Shown here: piece by piece, positions 26,007 through 34,827 of the stretch | How the letters are laid out: each line of letters begins with the position of its first letter | Numbering within the stretch: position 1 is the stretch's first letter | Assembly (NCBI GenBank): GCA_038521825.1 | Contig: JBCBKL010000011.1 | Span: 53,769-117,768, forward strand | Length of the DNA: 64,000 bases | Source: JBCBKL01 sp038521825 | GTDB lineage: Bacteria; Pseudomonadota; Alphaproteobacteria; Rhodobacterales; Rhodobacteraceae | Direction of reading: 5' to 3' | The notes under the pieces: model-generated | What the model was told of the DNA's origin: nothing | The model's database searches: none | Seen by the model: the letters and a program-made list of their open reading frames with translations, nothing else | Position numbers and translations under genes: made by a program

Positions 26007-26765
26007 TCAGCAGGGCAGGTGGCCGACAAGGAATTGCCGCGCCTCGAACTTGCCGGGGTTGTCGAAAAATTCGGACGCGGCCCGATGCTCGACGATGCGG
26101 CCATGGGAGAGGAACACGACATCCGATGCAATCCGCCTTGCCTGGGCGATGCTGTGGGTAACGAACAGCGTCGTGACACCGGCGCGCGCCACATCCATCA
26201 CGATGCGTTCGATCATGGCTTCGGATGCGGGATCAAGGCTGGCGGTTGGTTCATCCAGCAGCAGGACTTCCGGATCGGTGGCAAGCGCACGGGCCAGGGC
26301 AAGCCGTTGCTGTTCACCGCCTGAGAGCAGCCGCGCCTGCTGGCCTGCCTTGTCCAGCAGGCCCACCTGGGCCAGCAGGTCGTCGCGCCGTTGTGGATCC
26401 GCCGAGCTACGGCTGCGCAGTACGAAGTCGATATTGGCCGCAACTGTCCGGCGTAGCAGAACCGGTTTCTGGAAAACAAGCGCCTGCTTCATCCGGGCTG
26501 CAGGCGACAGGGCCTGACCATCCCATCGGATGTCGCCGGATGTCGGCGCAACAAGGCCGTGGAGCGTGCGCAAGAGCACGCTTTTGCCAGCGCCATTGGG
26601 CCCCATGATCACCGTAATGCCGCTACCGTCGACCTCGAGACTTACGTTGTTTAGGAGGTTAACGCCGTCATAACATAGACTTAGGGCGGTTACCTCAAGT
26701 GATGGACCCACGTTGAGGCTGGTATCATCGGGGGCCAGATCCAATGCCGCATAATCGTCACGCAT
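26007..26765 (-). CDS. tupC: Tungstate ABC transporter ATP-binding protein
   Basis: A 252-residue ABC ATPase: Walker A GPNGAGKS, signature LSGGEQQRLALARALA, Walker B VLLLDEPTASLDP and switch His in FVTHSIAQA. It has no regulatory TOBE domain, unlike ModC. The first 25 residues before LEVTALSLCYDG are an extension. It overlaps the permease gene by 8 nt. Confidence 0.9.
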   Translation of the reverse strand: MRDDYAALDLAPDDTSLNVGPSLEVTALSLCYDGVNLLNNVSLEVDGSGITVIMGPNGAGKSVLLRTLHGLVAPTSGDIRWDGQALSPAARMKQALVFQKPVLLRRTVAANIDFVLRSRSSADPQRRDDLLAQVGLLDKAGQQARLLSGGEQQRLALARALATDPEVLLLDEPTASLDPASEAMIERIVMDVARAGVTTLFVTHSIAQARRIASDVVFLSHGRIVEHRAASEFFDNPGKFEARQFLVGHLPC

Positions 26766-27465
26766 GCGCCAGTCTCCCCGCGCTCATCCGCGCGCTTTGC
26801 ACAGCGGCATTGATGCCGAGTGCTATGACCATCAGGATCATACCCAAGGCCAGCGCGAGCGGCAGGTTTCCTTTCGAGGTTTCCAGCGCGATGGCCGTCG
26901 TCATCACCCGGGTCAGATGATCGATATTGCCGCCGACGATCATGACCGCTCCAACCTCCGCGATGGCACGCCCGAAACCCGCAAGCGCGACGGTCATCAG
27001 CGCCAGCCGGCCGTCCCAGATGACTGCCTCGACCGCCTGCCAGCGCGAGACTGCAAGTGACTGAAACTGTTCCCGATATTCCTCGAAAAGGTCTTCGAGG
27101 ATCTGTCGCGACAGGGCAGCGACAATGGGTGTGATCAACAGCGTCTGCGCGATGATCATGGCGGCCGGCGTGTAGAGCAGGCCCAAAAAGCCCAGCGGCC
27201 CGGCACGCGAAAGATGCAGATACACGATCAGGCCCACGACGACAGGCGGCAGACCCATCAGTGCGTTGAGGAGGATGAGAACCGCATTGCGGCCCCGAAA
27301 CCGAGTCACTGCGATCAGCGCACCGAGAGGCAGGCCGATCAGACAGGCGAGCAGGGCCGCCGAAACGCTGACCCGCAGGGAAAGCAGTACGATCTCAAGC
27401 AAGGCGGGATCGGCAGACACGACCAAAGACCACGCGATGGAAATGGACGCCGCAAAGTCCTGCAA
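26758..27465 (-). CDS. tupB: Tungstate ABC transporter permease
   Basis: A 235-residue membrane protein with five to six helices (LLSLRVSVSAALLACLIGL, then LILLNALMGLPPVVVGLIV). The EAA-type loop is YREQFQSLAVSRWQAVEAVI. The Pro-Pro-Val-Val-Val-Gly motif is typical of TupB. The start is probably TTG at 27465, preceded by GGGAGG six nt upstream; a longer frame from TTG 27492 has no ribosome site. First gene of tupB-tupC-tupA-regulator. Confidence 0.88.
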   Translation of the reverse strand: MQDFAASISIAWSLVVSADPALLEIVLLSLRVSVSAALLACLIGLPLGALIAVTRFRGRNAVLILLNALMGLPPVVVGLIVYLHLSRAGPLGFLGLLYTPAAMIIAQTLLITPIVAALSRQILEDLFEEYREQFQSLAVSRWQAVEAVIWDGRLALMTVALAGFGRAIAEVGAVMIVGGNIDHLTRVMTTAIALETSKGNLPLALALGMILMVIALGINAAVQSARMSAGRLAHA

Positions 27466-27858
27466 ATTTTTCCTCCCATATCTGCAGTGCAATGGCTAAT
27501 ATTGAGGCTAGAGTGAGCTTCAACGCAAATCAAGCTTGTCTTGATGCATGAAGGCGAGCCGAGTCGGTCAAACAGAAGTGCATAATGCTGCATTTTTTCC
27601 CGGATCCGGGTGTTTTGGGTGTGCCTGAAATCCAAGTCGAAACCGCAATACGCATCTGCGATGTGCAATCAGGCCGCGAATTCATCCTCACAAGCAATTT
27701 TGTGCCGGTCCTTGGGCCTTTCCTCAACGTAAGGTACACTCAATGCGGGTGTGGACGTTGCAACCGGGCCCGGATTGGCGGAGCATTCTTCAATCATTCC
27801 GCGAAAACAGGCTGGACAAGCCTCAGGCGGAGCAAGACCAACAGCAAGGGAGATCACT
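27466..27858. other. Divergent gap between tup and opp operons
   Basis: This 393-nt stretch separates two divergent operons and must hold both promoters. I see no gene. Small dyads present: ATCAAG (27529-27534) with CTTGAT (27540-27545), and a perfect 12-bp palindrome CCCGGATCCGGG (27599-27610). No confident -35/-10 pair was found. The AAGGGAGA before 27859 is the oppA ribosome site. Confidence 0.5.
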
Positions 27859-29481
27859 ATGAAAGTTGACAGACTTCTACTGACGACATCGGTTCTGGCG
27901 TTTGGCTTTGGTGCGATGACCTGGGCTGCGGGAACGCATCCTGTGACAGGTGATGCGCTGGCGGAAGATCAGACATTTCAGTTCCGGGTCACGGCGCAGT
28001 TCCCGACAATCGATCCGCAATTGATCGAGGAAGTGCAGGGGGCCCATATAGCCCGACAGCTCTTTGAGGGACTGACAACGCAAGCAGCCGATGGCGCATT
28101 GCTGCCTGGAGTGGCAACCGATTGGTCGTCGCCCGACAACATGGTCTGGACCTTTAACCTGAGACCGGATGCGGAATGGTCAAACGGCGATCCGGTCACT
28201 GCGCAGGACTTTGTTTATTCGTGGCAGCGGGCGGCTGACCCGGCAACTGCCTCGGAATATGCCTGGTACGTCGAGCTGAGCCAGATCAAGAACGCGGCCT
28301 CCGTGATCGCGGGCGAAATCCCACCGGATCAACTTGGTCTTCGTGCCATCGACGATCAGACACTCGAAGTGACGCTTAGCCAGCCGCTGCCGTACTTTCC
28401 GCAAATGACGGTACATACCACCTTCATGCCATCCCATAAGGCGTCGGTCGAAGCCCATGGATCGGAGTGGACAAGGCCGGGAAACATGGTTTCGAACGGC
28501 GCCTATGTGCTTGAGGAAATGGCGGTGAATGAATTTCTGCGCATGTCGCCCAACCCCAACTACTGGGACAAGGACAATGTCATCATTAGCGATGTCACCG
28601 GCTATGTGATCGACGAATCCACTACCGCGTTGACCCGTTTTCAGGCTGGCGAATTCGACATGATGGATGACCTGCCGCCCGGCAGCTATCCGCGTCTGGA
28701 GGAAGAGATGCCAGACGTGGCGCATTCGGTGCCGCGGCTTTGTTCGTACTACTATACCGTAAACCAGTCGGAGACGGGCCACGAGGCGTTGCAGGATCCG
28801 CGCGTGCGCACGGCCCTCAGCTATGCGATCAACCGCGACGTCATAACCGATCAGGTTCTCAAGGCCGGACAGGCGCCCGCCTATAGCTTTACCCATTGGG
28901 CGACGGCGGGCTTTGAGATGCCTAAGATCGAATACGCCACATGGAGCCAGGAAGAGCGCATGGCCAAGGCGATGGAGCTGATGGCCGAAGCGGGCTATGG
29001 CCCTGAAAACCCGATCGAAATCGACTTCATCTACAACACCTCAGAGGCCCACAAGCAGGTGGCGACGGTCATCAGCCAGATGTGGCGCCCGCTTGGTGTG
29101 ACGCTCAACATGAACAACTACGAATGGCAGTCCTATCTCGACATTCGGGGCAACCAGAAGTTTCATATTGCCCGGTCAGGCTGGTGTGGCGATTATAACG
29201 AGGCCTCTACCTTCCTAGATCTGCTGACGTCGAACAACGACAACAACGACGGCAAGTACATCAGCGAAACCGTCGACAAGCTGATGGCCCAGAGCGTCAC
29301 CATGACCGATCCGCAGCCGAACTATACCAAGGTCGAGCAGGTGCTGGCCGAGGATATGGCGATCCTGCCGATCTACCACTACACCCAGAACTTTGTGCTG
29401 GATCCGAGCATCAAGAACTGGCCGATGCAAAACGTTGAGAACAACTGGTATCTCAAGGATATCTATCGCGTCGCCCAGTAA
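27859..29481 (+). CDS. oppA: Peptide ABC transporter substrate-binding protein, OppA family
   Basis: A 540-residue family 5 binding protein. The signal peptide spans about 1-23 (VLAFGFGAMTWAAG). Family landmarks in order: FPTIDPQLIEEVQGAHIARQ, LLPGVATDWSSPDNMVWTF, VTAQDFVYSWQRA, PRVRTALSYAINRDVI and LDLLTSNNDNNDGKYIS. The layout is close to the oligopeptide OppA/MppA branch, so tri- to pentapeptides are the likely ligands; exact specificity is not visible. The ATG 27859 has AAGGGAGA upstream; a longer frame from 27751 lacks one. Confidence 0.88.
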   Translation: MKVDRLLLTTSVLAFGFGAMTWAAGTHPVTGDALAEDQTFQFRVTAQFPTIDPQLIEEVQGAHIARQLFEGLTTQAADGALLPGVATDWSSPDNMVWTFNLRPDAEWSNGDPVTAQDFVYSWQRAADPATASEYAWYVELSQIKNAASVIAGEIPPDQLGLRAIDDQTLEVTLSQPLPYFPQMTVHTTFMPSHKASVEAHGSEWTRPGNMVSNGAYVLEEMAVNEFLRMSPNPNYWDKDNVIISDVTGYVIDESTTALTRFQAGEFDMMDDLPPGSYPRLEEEMPDVAHSVPRLCSYYYTVNQSETGHEALQDPRVRTALSYAINRDVITDQVLKAGQAPAYSFTHWATAGFEMPKIEYATWSQEERMAKAMELMAEAGYGPENPIEIDFIYNTSEAHKQVATVISQMWRPLGVTLNMNNYEWQSYLDIRGNQKFHIARSGWCGDYNEASTFLDLLTSNNDNNDGKYISETVDKLMAQSVTMTDPQPNYTKVEQVLAEDMAILPIYHYTQNFVLDPSIKNWPMQNVENNWYLKDIYRVAQ

Positions 29482-29493
29482 CTGATTTGCAGT

Positions 29494-29518
29494 GCCGGGG
29501 CGGCCCATTCGCCCCGGC
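29494..29518 (+). other. Intercistronic GC hairpin after oppA
   Basis: GCCGGGGC (29494-29501) pairs perfectly with GCCCCGGC (29511-29518) around a 9-nt loop, in the 48-nt space before oppB. No T-run follows, so it fits an mRNA-stabilising element after the binding-protein gene. Confidence 0.6.
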
Positions 29519-29529
29519 CCATTGATCTG

Positions 29530-30453
29530 ATGCTCGCTTACATATTCAAACGTCTTCTCGTTGCGATCCCGGTTCTGCTGATCCTGATCGTCGCAACCTT
29601 CATCCTGATGTATTCCGCGCCGGGCAGCCCGTTTGCGACCGAACGGGGCGTGCCGCCCGAGGTACTGGCCAATCTCGAAAGGCAATATGGTCTCGATCAG
29701 CCGTTTCATGTGCAGATCGGCCGCTATGTCTGGAACATCCTGACACAGTTCGATTTCGGCCCATCCTTTATCTACCGCGATCAGGACGTAAACGATCTGA
29801 TCGCGCAGGGCTTTCCCGTCACGCTAACCTACGGGTTCTGGAGCTTTCTTGTCGCCGTTCTTGTCGGTGGCACGTTGGGGATCTTCGCGGCAGTGCGGCA
29901 GAACACCTGGCTTGATTATCTTGCCGTTGGCGTCTCGATTGGCGCGCAGGTCCTGCCCAATTTCGTCCTTGCCCCGATCCTGGTGCTGGTCTTCACGCTG
30001 TCGCTGGGTTGGCTGCCGGGCGGCGGGTGGCAGGGCGGGCAGTGGCAGTACATCATCATGCCGGTCATTGCGCTCTCGACCAGTTTCATGGCTTCCATCG
30101 CTCGGATCTCTCGGGCCTCGATGCTTGAGGTGCTCAATTCCAACTTCATTCGCACCGCCCGGGCCAAAGGGCTGCCGATGCGCCGTGTCGTTCTGAGGCA
30201 CGCGTTGAAACCCGCACTTTTGCCAGTCATCTCGTATCTCGGGCCGGCTTTCGTAGGGATGATCACCGGTTCGGTCGTGATCGATGTCTATTTCTCGACC
30301 GGAGGGATCGGGAAGTTCTTTGTCGAAAGTGCGCTGAACCGGGATTACGGCGTGATGATGGGGATCACCGTTCTGCTGGGTGCGCTGACGATCTTTTTCA
30401 ACCTGGTGGTCGATCTGCTCTATGCCTGGATCGACCCCAAGATCAGGTACTAG
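29530..30453 (+). CDS. oppB: Peptide ABC transporter permease, OppB family
   Basis: A 307-residue permease with about six helices. The N-terminal MLAYIFKRLLVAIPVLLIL is the classic DppB/OppB start. The EAA loop reads FIRTARAKGLPMRRVVLRHALKPA. The ending VVDLLYAWIDPKIRY is typical. It is followed 3 nt later by oppC. Confidence 0.92.
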   Translation: MLAYIFKRLLVAIPVLLILIVATFILMYSAPGSPFATERGVPPEVLANLERQYGLDQPFHVQIGRYVWNILTQFDFGPSFIYRDQDVNDLIAQGFPVTLTYGFWSFLVAVLVGGTLGIFAAVRQNTWLDYLAVGVSIGAQVLPNFVLAPILVLVFTLSLGWLPGGGWQGGQWQYIIMPVIALSTSFMASIARISRASMLEVLNSNFIRTARAKGLPMRRVVLRHALKPALLPVISYLGPAFVGMITGSVVIDVYFSTGGIGKFFVESALNRDYGVMMGITVLLGALTIFFNLVVDLLYAWIDPKIRY

Positions 30454-30456
30454 CCC

Positions 30457-31374
30457 ATGTTCGCAACCAAAACCGCTGCCGATGCGCTGGCCGATGCGGC
30501 CCCGGTTCAGGGTCGGTCGCTCTGGGCGGATGCGCGGATCCGGTTTTTCCGCAATCAGGCTGCGGTCACCGGACTCGTCATCTTGATCCTGGTAGGGGCG
30601 TTTGCGGCCCTTGGCCCGCTGATTGCGCCCTGGAACAACGAAGACATCGATTGGTCTGTCTTGGGCAACGTCGACACGGGCGGGCGGCCGTCTCTGGCCA
30701 CCGGGCATTGGTTCGGGACCGATGCGCTTGGCCGCGATCTCTTTGCGCGGACGGTTCAGGGAACGCAGGTCTCGCTCATGGTGGGGATCGTGGGCGCGCT
30801 GATCGCGGTGGTCGTCGGCACGCTTTATGGTGCGACCGCTGGCTATTTCGGCGGGCGGACGGACGACATCATGATGCGGATCGTCGACGTGCTGATGTCG
30901 ATCCCCTATATGTTCGTCCTGATCCTGCTCCTCGTCGTATTCGGGCGTTCGATGCTCATGCTTTTCATAGGGATAGGATTGATCAGCTGGCTCGACATGG
31001 CGCGGATCGCACGCGGCCAGACGCTGACATTACGGCGCAAGGAGTTTGTCGAGGCGGCGGTGGCCACCGGCGTCCGGCCCTTCACGATCATTCTGCGCCA
31101 TATCGTGCCGAACCTTCTGGGTGTGGTGATCGTTTATGCGACCCTGCTGGTGCCCTCGATGATCATCTATGAAAGCTTTATCAGTTTTCTCGGTCTCGGC
31201 GTGCAGGAGCCGCTGACAAGCTGGGGTGCGCTGATCAACGATGGGGCGGCCGAGATGAACAACGGGACGCTCTGGATGCTGGGCTTTCCACTCTTCTTCT
31301 TTGTCATAACGCTCTTTGCTTTCTTCTTTGTCGGCGATGGTCTGCGTGATGCGCTTGATCCCAAGGACCGATAG
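30457..31374 (+). CDS. oppC: Peptide ABC transporter permease, OppC family
   Basis: A 305-residue permease with the extended N-terminus of the OppC/DppC group (RSLWADARIRFFRNQAAVTG), the conserved HWFGTDALGRDLFAR segment, and the EAA loop FVEAAVATGVRPFTIILRHIVPN. It ends in GDGLRDALDPKDR, the family ending. It starts 3 nt after oppB and ends 2 nt before oppD. Confidence 0.92.
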   Translation: MFATKTAADALADAAPVQGRSLWADARIRFFRNQAAVTGLVILILVGAFAALGPLIAPWNNEDIDWSVLGNVDTGGRPSLATGHWFGTDALGRDLFARTVQGTQVSLMVGIVGALIAVVVGTLYGATAGYFGGRTDDIMMRIVDVLMSIPYMFVLILLLVVFGRSMLMLFIGIGLISWLDMARIARGQTLTLRRKEFVEAAVATGVRPFTIILRHIVPNLLGVVIVYATLLVPSMIIYESFISFLGLGVQEPLTSWGALINDGAAEMNNGTLWMLGFPLFFFVITLFAFFFVGDGLRDALDPKDR

Positions 31375-31376
31375 CC

Positions 31377-32345
31377 ATGGGACTGCTGGATGTGACGGAT
31401 CTGAAGGTGCGGTTCAACACTCCCGACGGGGTGGTGAACGCGGTCAACGGCGTGTCGTTTGCTTTGGCGCAGGGCGAACAGCTGGCGATCGTGGGGGAAA
31501 GCGGGTCGGGCAAGACGCAGCTGGCCTTTGCGATGCTGGGGCTTCTGGCACGGAACGGCCGGGCAGAAGGCAGCGTCAAGGTGGGCGGGCAGGAGGTCCT
31601 GAACCTGCCGGAGGCCGAACTCAACCATATCCGTGCCGAGCAGGTTGCGATGATCTTTCAGGACCCAATGACATCGCTGAATCCGTATTTGCGCGTGGGC
31701 GACCAGATGGCCGAGGTGCTGACGCTGCATAAAGGGCAGGGCAAACGCGAGGCGCTGGATGAAAGCGCGCGGATGCTGGATGCGGTTCGCATTCCCGATG
31801 CGCGGTCCCGGCTTTCCATGTATCCGCACGAATTCTCGGGCGGCATGCGACAACGGATCATGATCGCCATGGCCCTTCTCTGCAGACCCAAAATCCTTAT
31901 AGCGGATGAACCGACGACAGCCCTCGACGTGACGGTGCAGGCGCAGATCATGGAGCTGATGGCGACGATCCGTAAGGATTTTGGCACCGCCATAATTCTG
32001 ATCACACACGATCTGGGCATCGTTGCGGGATCCTGTGACCGAACGCTGGTCATGTATGGCGGCCGCGTGATGGAGACGGGGCCGACCGGCGCACTTTTCG
32101 CGCGGCCCGCCCATCCCTATACCCTCGGCTTGCTCAGCGCGGTGCCCCGGTTGGATATCCCGCAGGACGATCTGCAGACCATCCCGGGCGACCCTCCGGA
32201 CCTGACGGCGCTACCGCCTGGCTGCCCCTTCACCGCCCGCTGCCCCCTTGCGACCGACACCTGCGCGACGACGATGCCACTCCTTGAACCGCTCGAGGGC
32301 GGGCGTCTGCGCGCCTGTCATGCCCGGTTGGAGGCTGTCGCATAA
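31377..32345 (+). CDS. oppD: Peptide ABC transporter ATP-binding protein, OppD family
   Basis: A 322-residue ATPase: Walker A GESGSGKT, signature FSGGMRQRIMIAMAL, Walker B ILIADEPTTALDV and switch ITHDLG. The C-terminal oligopeptide-transporter extension contains the Cys cluster PGCPFTARCPLATDTC, a site where relatives can carry an iron-sulphur cluster. Its stop overlaps oppF by one base. Confidence 0.93.
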   Translation: MGLLDVTDLKVRFNTPDGVVNAVNGVSFALAQGEQLAIVGESGSGKTQLAFAMLGLLARNGRAEGSVKVGGQEVLNLPEAELNHIRAEQVAMIFQDPMTSLNPYLRVGDQMAEVLTLHKGQGKREALDESARMLDAVRIPDARSRLSMYPHEFSGGMRQRIMIAMALLCRPKILIADEPTTALDVTVQAQIMELMATIRKDFGTAIILITHDLGIVAGSCDRTLVMYGGRVMETGPTGALFARPAHPYTLGLLSAVPRLDIPQDDLQTIPGDPPDLTALPPGCPFTARCPLATDTCATTMPLLEPLEGGRLRACHARLEAVA

Positions 32346-33355
32346 TGGGCCCCCTTCTGGAAATCAGGGATCTCAGCGTGACTTTCCCAGTCGCCCGCCG
32401 CGGCGCTTGGCCGTGGGCGCAGCCCGATCAGTTGCAAGCTGTATCTAAGGCCAGCCTGACGCTTGGCAAAGGGGATATTCTGGGCCTTGTGGGCGAAAGC
32501 GGTTCGGGCAAATCGACGCTTGCCCGTGCTATTGTCGGGACTGTGCGCGCCAGCGAAGGCGAGGTGCTGTGGAAGGGCCGCGACCTGCGGGCCATCACCC
32601 CGGCCGAGGCACGTGCGCAAGGCCGTCACGTGCAGATGGTGTTTCAGGACCCGCTCGCGGCCTTGAATCCCCGCATGACCGTCGGTCAGGTCGTGGCAGA
32701 GCCGCTGATCACCCATTTCCCCGACCTGTCGAAATCCGAGATTCGCCATCGTGTGGGGGCGATGATGGAGCGGGTCGGGTTGCTTCCCAGTCTCGTGAAC
32801 CGGTATCCGCACGAGTTTTCTGGCGGTCAATGCCAGCGCATCGGCATCGCTCGGGCGCTTGTCACCGAGCCTGAGCTGGTGGTGTGCGACGAACCCGTCA
32901 GCGCTCTCGATGTGTCCGTTCAGGCGCAGGTGGTGAACCTTTTGCGAGATCTGCAAAGCGACATGGGCCTTTCGCTTCTCTTCATTGCGCATGATCTCGC
33001 CGTGGTTCGCCACATCTCGACCCGGATTGCTGTAATGTATTTAGGTCGGATTGTCGAAATGGCCCCGGCGGCCGAGCTGATCGGCAATCCGCGTCATCCG
33101 TACACAAAGGCCCTTATTGCCTCCGTGCCGATCCCGTCGCCGGAGGCTGAACACGCGCGTCAAAGACCGGTGCTGAAGGGAGAATTGCCTTCGCCGCTAT
33201 CGCCGCCATCGGGATGTGTTTTTCGTACCCGCTGCCCGATCGCTCGTCCGGCCTGCGCCGCCGCCCGTCCGTCTTTGGCCGAGATAGCTGACGACCACGT
33301 GGTGGCATGCCCGTTTCATAGCGAAACCGGCCCGGTCGAACCGGCCTTGTCGTAG
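32345..33355 (+). CDS. oppF: Peptide ABC transporter ATP-binding protein, OppF family
   Basis: A 336-residue ATPase: Walker A GESGSGKST, signature FSGGQCQRIGIARALV, Walker B LVVCDEPVSALDVS, and IAHDLAVVRHIS. The C-terminal extension again has a Cys cluster (SGCVFRTRCPIARPAC). It is the second ATPase of the Opp heterodimer and the last gene of the operon. The next gene starts about 190 nt downstream and need not be in the same transcript. Confidence 0.93.
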   Translation: MGPLLEIRDLSVTFPVARRGAWPWAQPDQLQAVSKASLTLGKGDILGLVGESGSGKSTLARAIVGTVRASEGEVLWKGRDLRAITPAEARAQGRHVQMVFQDPLAALNPRMTVGQVVAEPLITHFPDLSKSEIRHRVGAMMERVGLLPSLVNRYPHEFSGGQCQRIGIARALVTEPELVVCDEPVSALDVSVQAQVVNLLRDLQSDMGLSLLFIAHDLAVVRHISTRIAVMYLGRIVEMAPAAELIGNPRHPYTKALIASVPIPSPEAEHARQRPVLKGELPSPLSPPSGCVFRTRCPIARPACAAARPSLAEIADDHVVACPFHSETGPVEPALS

Positions 33356-33542
33356 CTCTGCCGCACTGCGGCGCGGGTTAATGGGCTGCCAAAGGGATCT
33401 GAACCAACGCGACGGCCGTCCATCTTCAGGCGGATGCTTTGCCCGGCTTTCGCACCGAGGCGCCCAAAAAATGTGATGCGGCGATTTCGCCAGCCCCGTG
33501 TAAGACTGGGTGAAAAGGAATTCTGCCGGTTCGGGGGGACGC

Positions 33543-34793
33543 TTGAGCGGAATGCTGATTATCACCGCCGTAACGGCGATGTTCTGTCTTGTGGCGCATC
33601 GTCTGTCGCGGACTATCCTGACGGCACCCATGGTCTTTCTGGCGCTGGGTGCGGGTCTGTCGGTCAGCGAGCTTGTCGCTGCGGACGAGGCGGAGCTCTT
33701 GCTACATCCCGTGGCCGAGATTGCGCTGATCGTCCTGCTATTTCTTGATGCCGCGCAAACCGATCTCAGGGCGCTGCGCAACCGCCATATCTGGCCACTG
33801 CGGATGCTGCTTATCGGTCTGCCGCTGGCGTTTGGACTTGGTACTCTGGCGGTCGCCTTGGCGCTCCCGGAATGGCCGCTGGTTGCGGCTGCTCTGATTG
33901 CCGCCATTCTTTCACCCACGGATGCAGCCCTTGGTCAGGCGGTTGTCTCGAACACCGATGTGCCCATACGCCCCCGTCGCGCGTTGATCGTGGAAAGCGG
34001 CCTGAATGACGGGCTGACCTTGCCTGCGATCCTGATGCTTGCAGCCCTTGTGGCGATGGACATGACGCAAAGCTCGACCGACTGGTTGGTATTCGGTCTC
34101 AAGCAGGTGGTGCTGGGCCCGGTCGTGGGCATCGCTGTCGGTGTCATCGGCGGGTGGCTCTTGATCAAGGCCAAGGACCACGCCACCACCTCCGAAGCCT
34201 ATGAAGGCATCGGAGCAATCGCGATGGCCGCCACCGCCTACCTGATGGCGACGGTCGTCGACGGGAACGGCTTTATCGCCACCTTCTTTGCGGGTCTCTG
34301 TTTCGGCAACATGGTCGAGGGGCGCTGCCCGTTCATCTATGAATTCACCGAAGGTGAGGGGCAGTTCCTCGCTTGGGCCTCTTTCCTGCTGATCGGTGCC
34401 GTGCATCTCCCCGCCGCCGTGGCGCATCTGGACGGGCCGATGCTGGCGATCATCCTGATCAGCCTTTTTGTAGTCCGCCCCGTTGCGATCTGGATTTCGC
34501 TGATCGGTACGGATGCCTCGCCCCTAACGCGCCTCTTTTTCGGGTGGTTTGGCCCGCGCGGTCTGGCCACCGCGCTCTTCGCGCTGCTGGTGGTCGAGAT
34601 CCTGCCGCATAGCATTGGTGAGTTTGTCCTGCATCTGGCCATCAATGCGGTCTGGATCAGCGCGCTCTTGCACGGCCTGACGGCTGCGCCCGGTGCGCAT
34701 TGGTACGGTCGCCTGATCGCTGCACGTGGAGATTGCCCCGAGACGGCTGAGCGCAGAGCGGCGCATAGCCAAGATGCCCCGCATACCGGATGA
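33543..34793 (+). CDS. Cation:proton antiporter, CPA1/NhaP-like
   Basis: About 416 residues with roughly twelve helices. Landmarks of the NhaP/CPA1 group: AEIALIVLLFLDAAQTDL, the transport-site region AAILSPTDAALGQAVV, VESGLNDGLTLP (the family's E-S-G-x-N-D-G motif) and WFGPRGLATALFALL near the C-terminus. It should exchange Na+ or K+ for H+. The start could be TTG 33543, four nt after a GGGGGG run, or ATG 33552; the longer frame from 33510 has no ribosome site. It lies only 34 nt upstream of the first Rieske fusion gene and is probably co-transcribed with it. Confidence 0.85.
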   Translation: MSGMLIITAVTAMFCLVAHRLSRTILTAPMVFLALGAGLSVSELVAADEAELLLHPVAEIALIVLLFLDAAQTDLRALRNRHIWPLRMLLIGLPLAFGLGTLAVALALPEWPLVAAALIAAILSPTDAALGQAVVSNTDVPIRPRRALIVESGLNDGLTLPAILMLAALVAMDMTQSSTDWLVFGLKQVVLGPVVGIAVGVIGGWLLIKAKDHATTSEAYEGIGAIAMAATAYLMATVVDGNGFIATFFAGLCFGNMVEGRCPFIYEFTEGEGQFLAWASFLLIGAVHLPAAVAHLDGPMLAIILISLFVVRPVAIWISLIGTDASPLTRLFFGWFGPRGLATALFALLVVEILPHSIGEFVLHLAINAVWISALLHGLTAAPGAHWYGRLIAARGDCPETAERRAAHSQDAPHTG

Positions 34794-34827
34794 CAAAAGC
34801 ATTACTAAAAAGGAACGAGGATTGAGA